Below are positions 56,011 to 64,000 of a stretch of 64,000 nucleotides of DNA, in pieces (position 1 is the first letter of the stretch; each line of letters begins with the position of its first letter). The translations under genes were made by a program, and so were the position numbers. The DNA comes from Otis tarda (taxonomy: Eukaryota > Chordata > Aves > Otidiformes > Otididae), in assembly GCA_026413225.1 (NCBI GenBank), contig CM048591.1, positions 38,967,803 to 39,031,802 on the forward strand, read 5' to 3'. A model generated the notes under the pieces. The model was given only the letters and a program-made list of their open reading frames with translations. It was not told the DNA's origin and searched no databases.

Positions 56011-59000
56011 TTATATGTCCTAGCTCATGGGGTATGAACCCACTAGCCAAGGCCCATGCTCTCCTGGGCCCATGCTCTTGCTGCACCTGCAGTGTGCCTT
56101 AATGAGGGTACAGTGGTATGAGATACACTGATAACAAGGTTATAAGTGTACTTTTGCTATGATCTATTTAAGTATTTTGGCCTACTGTCTCAAAGAAACG
56201 GTGGCTAATCTCTGTGGTATACTTCCTCACATTATTTGTAAAATGGTATTTTCTTATAAGAATGGAAGAAGAGCTCTCTCTGGCCAGGAGGATTTGGTTT
56301 AATGGGCAAAAAGAGAAAATCAAATCACATTTGGACAAACAATATCTCTGCCTTCCTTGAACTGCAATGGCTCATATGCTGTGCAAACGGTGGGGGCTTG
56401 AACTGTAGAATCAGAGAGGTCTCAGTTTGGAAATTTTAATCTTTGGATTCAAGGTTCTTTATTGCCTCTTGGAGCTCCCTCGAGAACCCCAGAGGCTGAA
56501 GGAGTTAATGAAGCACCAGCTACACCTTCAGAGGAATCAAAGCAACTCAGCTTCCACTGGCCACTGTCCTCACTGCAGAAGGAATCACTAGCTGAAGGTG
56601 ATGACACTCCAAGGTATGTTCCTTGCAGGAGCTTGAGTCATTCATGTCTGTCAAAGGGAAATCCTCACTAAAATTCACTGCCCTGCAGTACCAGCCCTTG
56701 CACTGATCCTTACAGAGCAACGGGAAATAACTTGCCAGCCCCTAAATTTACTGAACACTTTCCAGTGTCCAGGTCGATGAAGACTGCCTGGATACACCTC
56801 TGATTTGCTATTTTCTTTGAAGCATTGCACCATATAGCTTCACCCTGATTCCCTTTGTTTTTCCACTTTCTCATTGTCTCCATTCTCTCACTTTCCACAA
56901 TAAAAACAAGGAAGGTTCATTTAGTGGAACAATGCCGCTATGCAAGACAAATATTTCTAATTAAAGAAAATGCAAATGCAAACCTGATTCATATTTAGCA
57001 ACAGGGATATTTCTTAGCTGCTATATCTATCAGCTATGATCTTTGCCTATAATCTATCAGCTGGGCCTTGATGTCACAGTGGGGAGCGGGGTTTGTATAC
57101 GTTATGACTGTATCGTGAGGCTCTGGATCCTTTGCAGGAGCCGATGTGAACACTCAGCTGCATGGCAATGCCATGTCAGGATGAAATACAGCCCACAGCA
57201 TCCCCTGCATCCTTCTTTCCACACAAGGAACCAGAATAAAACCACAGTGCTACCCAAGAGCTCCACTGATCTAGGTGATCATAGGGTCAGGACCTGGGAG
57301 GTACAGCCCAAAGGACATTTGCTCTGCAGGGTGAACATAACCTCCACTACACTGCCTTCTTTGTAGTGTCCTCAGCTCAGAATGGCACCCTTTCCACCCA
57401 GGCTGTCCACTCCATAGTCTCTGCATCCAAGTGGGACATCCGGTATGCTCACCACTGAGCTTGTAGGCTCTGGAGCAGTATCAGCTGCCTAGAGTGATCA
57501 CATATAATATATTATTAATGGAGATGAAAGAAACCTGGTGCTTTGCTAAACAGTGTCTCTTCTTTTTTTTTTTCCAGCTATTATTGGAGTTTGAGAGTTG
57601 CAGGTTCTTACGGGCACCAGTTCCTCACACACAGAGTTTTCAGAGCCTGCTGCTGATGGGACTTCAGGTTAATGTAAAGGCAATCAGACACCAAGGAGGA
57701 AGTAGGAGAGCAACGAGAAAGCATGCTTTGTTAGTTCATTTATCCACAAGATCTGCTTCTGCAATGCCTTTCCAGTTCCCTGATTATAGCAATTTTCCTT
57801 CTCCAGCAATTCTCAGGTTTTGCCTCCTTGCCCTACTGCTTTTTTGATTCTTCTCCATACATAACCCCATCAAACCCAAGCCTCTCTCCTTTATTTTGTT
57901 GTGCTCACACAGGTTACCAAACATTTGATCGCAAATGTTGTGCAGGTTTTAGCAGCAGTGTTCCAGGAAAGCCCTGATGCACACTGAATGTAAATTTTCT
58001 GCTGCTCATCATTCAGATTTTACGATAGCAAAGCCAAACACAAAAAAAACCCCCAAAACCAGCAATAGAGCAACTGGCACTTATGTTAAACTAGGGGAAT
58101 ATGTTGCCTATATATGCAGATCTTTTTACATCAATGCAGCTTGATTTACTACTAAGCAAATTCAACATGCACAGAAGTCCCCAGCTACAATCAACATTGA
58201 TCCACAAAGTTAATTTTTCTTTGTTGTGCTGTCTATGCTGCTAGAACCTAGTCATTCAACAATGAAATAAACTGAAAGTATTTCTTAAGAGTTAATGAGG
58301 ATTAAATTCTATCACAAAATTGTTCTTGTGAAACAGAAAAGGAGGTCAAACGTAAATGCAAACCTACAAACCCACTTGAAATTAATAATGACTTTGCACA
58401 TAAGTCAGCCACCACACTGTTTGCACACACTGTCATAGTAACTATCCAGCCTACAGCAGCACCGCCTACAGATTTTTGACCAATTTACATCAAATACACA
58501 TTGCCTGTGTCATTGTTAACATCCCTGGCCTACAGACATCCCTGAAAATTCCACTCCTCTCTTCCAGACTAAAATTAGCTACAGATGTCTCCCAGCTTGT
58601 TTTTGCTCAGTGAATGCCATATATTGTGAGGGAAAAATATATTGTACTGGACAACATATAATAAAGTATCTATACTGTTTCACTGATGAAGAGCCTTCCC
58701 AGATGATGATGAGAAGCTTTAATTGCTCGGCAGAGGAACTGGTAGACATGTGGAATGCAAGGGTGGGTAGTTGAGCCACTCTCCAGCACCCCATTGCAGG
58801 TAACTCCAAGTCCTGCTGTATAATGGGTGTGGGTCTCTGAGCTACGCATCTGTGCTAAGCATTTTATCTACATGGATAAATTTATGGGTCAAACATTGTT
58901 GGTATAATTATCTCACTAAAGCTAGATCAGCATAAATCCTTGCATGAACACTCCGCTTCCTGACTAGGACTGCTCACGTGGGAATTTATTCCAGCATAAC

Positions 59001-62000
59001 TATAGCACTATAATTAGATCAATATAGTTCTACTGGTAAAAATTCCCATCTAGAAAGTGCTGTCGAAATTACCAGAAGAAACAATACGAATTCACCTTCA
59101 TTTGTTCAGCCACATTTCTTCAGTGCTATTTTTGTATATAGAGAAAGGAAAATAAATTTATTCTCTATATAATGTAGAAAGGAGAATTTTTCATGTTGTC
59201 TGCTATTATATCTTTTTCTGTGTCAGCAGTAATTGCTATACAACTTCATATGAAGCATATGGTAGGATACTGTAATACAGAACCCAGAGAATCAAAAGGC
59301 AATACAGACCCCCAAAAATACTCAATAGAGCTTGGTGAGCTACGATTAAGGGGCAAAATTTCCCATTTGCACTAATTAAATGTAATCACAGCTGACAAGT
59401 AACTGTTCCCTTCAGGGGCTTACTGAATCTGTTTGAAAGCTCTAATTCCAGATTAAATCAAAGTACAAACAGTTCCAAAAGGCATCAGAGATAACATGGT
59501 CACTACTGGAATACTGAAATATAATGTCAGCCATCTGACACAAAATCAACTGATTTCTTATCTGGTCAGCTCTCGTCATGATGAAAACCCCTGTTCATCC
59601 CAGTTCAATACTATTCTTCTCCTCTGCCTGAACTCAGTAATTTGCTCCTTTCTCCACAGCCAGCAACAAACTGTGGAGGTGGAACAATGAACTCTTTCAT
59701 GGCAAGAAAGAGAAGAAAATAAAACCCCTTTCACTGGCCATCTTTTCCTCTTGATCTCTCTATTTTCCTGAGACAATGGCTGCCTACGCATTTTCAAAAA
59801 TGAGAAAGCTAAAGAAGAGGTTATTAAAGTTACAATGGTCAAGGAGGACACCCTTTTCATAGCACATCTCTTACCAATACAGTTTCAACATTCAAAGAGC
59901 TAGATCCTTACCAATTATATGCAGGGATCCCCTTATAATTGCTGGAGGATCTCTGCAGGCACTTGTGGTTTGACACCATCTCTCCTTGTATGCTATGAGG
60001 CCATCGTGCAGCACGATGAGTGCATATGCGGGTTTGGGGAGTGAAGCCAGCATTCCTCACCTCCATGCACGTGCGGAAAAGCCAGCGTAGCCCTGTTGCA
60101 CAGCGTATGCATTTAGTGGAGTGATGCACTGACCAGGTGTGTCACAGAAACACAGTGCAGGCACTGGGATGGGCAGAGCTTCTCCTCATGCTGCTGCACA
60201 GTCCATTTGGTCGGTTTGCCAGACCCAATCTAGTGCTGTCACCATCATCATAAAACACCCCCAGCCAACCTGTGCTGGTAAAACTATAAAGCAGAGATCA
60301 AGAAAATCACTGAGGATCCCCACAGCTGCCAGTTATCTCCCTTTAAGACGTCACCCTAATAATTAGTAGAATCAGTGGAGCTCCTAGTGGGTAAAGGAGT
60401 TTGCCCATGAGGAGCAACTTGTGACACTGGAGCTTTCTTCTCTATTTCAGTAGTGCACCAAGAGGTTGAATAATGATTTCCATAAGGATTCTTGGCTTTT
60501 TTTTTTTTCAATACAATCCTAACAGAAGCTTACGGTTTTAATTACAACTGGTGGAGCTGAAATCTGTATTCCATCCTCTCGACCCCAAAGATCTTTTTCC
60601 ATGAGATTTTGATCTTAAAAATATGTTCTTATTGTTCCTCTGAGTCTTTTAAAATGCCTTCCCTTCTTTAAGAACATTGTCTCAAGATGTCTCAAGGGTT
60701 TTGTTTAAAAATTAATTTATTTTCTCCTCCAACATATTCTTCTCATTAGAAAAATACTTTGTCATTTACTACATGGCCTGGGTCCTCTGAGAAGTTCAGC
60801 AGTTCCTGAAAAGTGTGAGTGCTTAGCTCCTCATAGGCGAGGCTCAAGACAGCATCCCTTAGAGAGCACTGAGAGGGAACTGGGAAAAGGCTGAATCCAA
60901 TTGTTTAGCATTTTAGGAAACGTAAGCCTCCTGGGCTTTTACTGCTACCAGTCACTCCTTTAGTTCAAATAGATGAGAAAATTATTAGGATTCCTTATCT
61001 TTTCTAAGCACCCATATGAGAAATGGTCAGGAAAGCTCAAGAAGATGACTTCTTCAGCTTAAGGGGTGACTTCCTTTTTAAAAATACCAGGAAATGACAT
61101 CCCCACATTTCCAGCTTCCTCCACACCATAAGAAAAGCCTGATGCAAGAAAAAAGTTAACAATGCAAGAGAAAAGTTAACAAAATTCAAATACTGAAAGA
61201 TTCATAAATGTTAGCATAACAGTAGGCAAAATTTTGAGTAGAAAAAAAATGTATGCAACAATATAATTAAAGCTGGTAGCATAATGCATAACCTCAAGGA
61301 GCCTGAACTAAGGCTGCCCCAGCAACTCTGACTTTTAAGTACTAGATTTCACAGTGTTCATGCTTCTTTCTCAGAGGTTCCTGGACTGTGATGTATCCAC
61401 CGTCAGCTCTGCTTGTGGCTATTTCAAGACAACCTTGAAAAACATGGATTTTTAAAACACTCTAAATAATTTTTGTAGGGGAAAAAAAGAAAGTAGCAAT
61501 TTACATTAATTGGCAAAGTTTCAAGTTCCATGAAGTCTGCCTAGTCCTAATGTCAAGAAACTGCTATGGTTACAGTGACCATGAAAAGGGACAATGCTTA
61601 GCACTCACTTTCTAGTTTCATAAAATAACCACAAAACCCTATTCCTAGAAAACATACACCTTAACTCCCAGTTGTTATGCTGAAAACTCACTCTGCTTGC
61701 TGACACTTGGGAGCCACAGCATTTCCAGCACGAGAACTTCAACTGTAAGGTCTTACCTTATTTAGCAAATTTCTGCTGAACTGATGAATGAAGCCACTAT
61801 TGCTAAACAACACAAGAAGTTCTTCACAAATGGTATTTTCTCTCCCTTCTGCAGAGGAGAGCGTGCATGAGGCTCAGCAATTCAGCAAAGGGAGTTTGCT
61901 AAACTAAAGATGGGTGATTCTCTGTGAAGCACATCTAACGCAGCTTCACAGGCATATCTGCAACTCCTTGGTTCCTACTACTCCCAAATTCAGGAAGTTT

Positions 62001-62211
62001 GCTTAACAATCCTTGTTTCCACCTGTGGGATTTGCTAGCCTGTTGTAGGTCACACTCTGACATGCTGAGATGCTACTAATACATAATATTAGTAGCATAT
62101 ATTTCCCATTAAGTTACTCAGCAAAAAGAGAGAACCAGATGATTGTGCTAAGAGTCAAATCTGGACATTGCCATCATTGATGGATCTTAAAGAAACAGGT
62201 CATCTTTAAGT
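56011..62211. other. Long unique stretch
   Basis: About 6.2 kb without recognised repeats. A plus-strand frame at 56402-56671 is crossed by a strong donor-like AAG/GTATGT (see findings). T-tracts near 57561 and 60499. No gene can be supported. Confidence 0.5.
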
Positions 62212-62703
62212 CCCCAACATAAGAAGGACGTGGACCAGTTGGAGAAGGTCCAGAGGAGGAACACAAAGATGATCAGAGGGCCGGAGCACCTTTCCTATGA
62301 GGACAGGCTGAGAGAGTTGGGGCTGTTCAGCCTGGAGAAGGGGAGGCTCTGGGGAGACCTTATAGCGATCTTCCAGTACCTCAAGGGGGCCTACAAGAAA
62401 GATGGGGAGAGGTTATTCAGTAGGGCCTGTTGCAATAGGACAAGGAGTAATGGCTTTAAAACAGAGGGAGGTAGATTTAGATTGGATATTAGGAAAATTT
62501 TTTTTATTATGAGAGTTATAGAACACTGGAACAAGTTGCCCAGAGAGGTGGTGGAAGCCCCATCCCCGGAAACGTTCAAGGCCAGGCTGGATGAGGCTCT
62601 GAGCAACCTGATCTAGCTGGAGATGTCCCTGCTCCTTGCAGGGGGGTTGGAGTAGATGACCTCTGAAGGTCCCTTCCAACTCTAACCATTCTATGATTCT
62701 ATG
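62212..62703 (+). mobile_element. CR1 LINE 3'-end fragment, young-looking
   Basis: From CCCCAACATAAGAAGGACGT to the terminus CCATTCTATGATTCTATGA. It has the same tail type as the 1.3-, 15.2- and 19.4-kb copies. It still has CpG sites (CCCCGGAAACGTTC) where older copies show TpG or CpA, which argues for a recent insertion. The 5' part is missing, as is usual for CR1. Confidence 0.96.
62230..62616 (+). pseudogene. CR1 ORF2 C-terminal segment (128 codons, natural stop kept)
   Basis: Unbroken frame containing LSYEDRLRELGLFSLEKGRL and LPREVVEAPSPETFKARLDE, ending EALSNLI at the ORF2 TAG. It is only the C-terminal tail; endonuclease and polymerase are absent. The absence of stops or frameshifts supports a young copy. 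Confidence 0.92.
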
Positions 62704-64000
62704 AAATGCTTTGAAAGCTTCTAGAACAAGTGCAAGACCAAAGCTCACAAGGTCAGCATGCCTGAGTGTTACTACAGTATTTTCTCATTTGTCACTGGTT
62801 TGGAAAGGCTTGTTGTAACGGCTGAGTGGTTTCAGGCATGCAATGTGACTTCTTCAGGATAACTTTTTAATCACATGAGCTTCATTTCTTGCAGCATAAA
62901 GTAGCTTAAAATGAAACAGAAAAGCAGACATTCTACAGTTAGATCAAGCTGCAAGCTTCTCTAATGAGTGACAACTTTTTCCTCTAAAGTGCTAGGTTTA
63001 TACAGAAAACTGAATTTTGTATTGTTTTAATGATAGCAAAATTTTAAAAAATAACCGCAGGTCATATATATTTTGCTTTCAAATACAATCTCAAATCTAA
63101 ATTTCTCAGTCAGAAAAAAAAAAAAAATCAGTGTCACTAGGAACTGAAAAAAGCATGAAAATTGTAAAGTGTCCATGTGATCTTAGAAAAAGCAGATGAA
63201 AAAATATTTAGTGAAATACTGGCGCTCCTGAGCTAAAGTAAACTGATGAAGATGGTACACAGACAATTTTCAGAAAAATCAAAATTGTTATTAGCAGATG
63301 CTAAGATTCTTCAGTGGGTGATAAACACTAATATATAGTGTATATATCCTGTCCATTCCCCTAATCAGTAAGAATTTATCTTAGACAGGAATCAATGTGT
63401 GGATTAATGGTTTTGTGACCCCCAAAGTTAGAATATGCTGTAAAGCTTCACCAAAGTTCTTCAGTTCAGTCATATAAGCAGCATCGTTCAATGAAAATCA
63501 CTACTATTAAAAAAAAAAAGAACAAAAAAGAGGCTGTTGTCTTTGGTGATGTAGGTGAAAATCTACAGTTTTAGATACTCCAAAGTTTAGTCTGGCCTAG
63601 TAATTTGCATTGCATATCAGACATACAGTGACTCACAGTAATTACAGACATGTAGACAGAAACAGAAACTATTTGCAAATACACTGCACATCAAAGACAA
63701 ATATAAACCTTTGCAGCTGGTTTGTTATTCTCATTTGATTCTTTCAGGACTCAGTTAAATGCACATTTTAATAATACTGTTGTTTCTAGAAAGATGGTCC
63801 ACAGGATTACTTCTGCCACCAGCCCCTGTGAGCTGCCAGGTAACGCCTTTAATTGCAGGGGTGTGACCAGAGCCCCATCCAGCCCTTCCGTCCTTGCAAT
63901 AGGTTGGCTTCCCCGGTGCTCTATCTACACACCCTGATACCGTGCTAGTGTGATGTAATTTAACACTATTCTGACCACAAAAAGACAAAGAGAGAGGCAT
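62704..64000. other. Unique A+T-rich stretch to window end
   Basis: No gene or repeat family recognised. A-tracts near 63113 and 63509. A minus-strand frame entering from the right edge (63755-64000) has no motif support. Confidence 0.5.

Noticed and set aside
1-64000. Prokaryotic or viral gene system, full-length provirus, or complete host gene
   Set aside because: No dense coding, no gag/pol/env order and no multi-exon gene can be traced. The content is avian repeats and unique non-coding DNA.

Overview
This window looks like non-coding DNA from a bird nuclear genome. The clearest sign is a set of seven CR1 (chicken repeat 1) LINE fragments, five of which keep the 3' end with its ATTCTATGATTCT-type terminus. 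The others are four solo LTRs of avian endogenous retroviruses with TG...CA ends; two of these have perfect 5-bp target-site duplications, which fits ERV-L-like elements. The two LTR families look like ones common in neoavian birds, but I cannot name the species. There are no operons, ribosome-binding sites or bacterial signatures, and no confident complete protein-coding gene. The window is therefore either intergenic or, if the exon model at its start is right, the beginning of a long intron or flank of a gene on the minus strand.

Layout. 1-15 kb: unique A+T-rich DNA with two minus-strand CR1 3' ends (1.28 and 6.0 kb), a candidate 66-bp minus-strand exon at 116-181 and a 62-bp tandem duplication at 11.2 kb. 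15-22 kb: the densest repeat cluster. It holds a CR1 3' end, a GATA microsatellite, a long decayed CR1 body with endonuclease and reverse-transcriptase remnants, an oppositely oriented CR1 3' end, and a solo LTR carrying an in-frame 45-bp minisatellite. 22-32 kb: mostly unique, with a possible ancient CR1-like relic, a roughly 200-bp direct duplication 2.26 kb apart, and a strong G-quadruplex motif. 32.7-34.7 kb: two solo LTRs of different families 350 bp apart. 36.6-37.7 kb: a CR1 copy covering the C-terminal half of the reverse-transcriptase frame. 37.7-62 kb: mostly unique DNA with one very clean solo LTR (43.8 kb), an 83-bp tandem duplication (50.9 kb) and an unexplained, GC-richer, multi-frame-open block at 54.9-56.0 kb. 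62.2-62.7 kb: a young-looking CR1 3' end.

No genes here can be shown to work together. The repeats record retrotransposition (CR1 and ERV), loss of ERV interiors by LTR-LTR recombination, and small local duplications. I did not find a recognisable new biological system. The items most worth a second look are the exon model at 116-181, the coding-like block at 54.9-56.0 kb, the in-frame minisatellite in the LTR at 21.5-21.8 kb, and the direct duplication at 25.8/28.1 kb.
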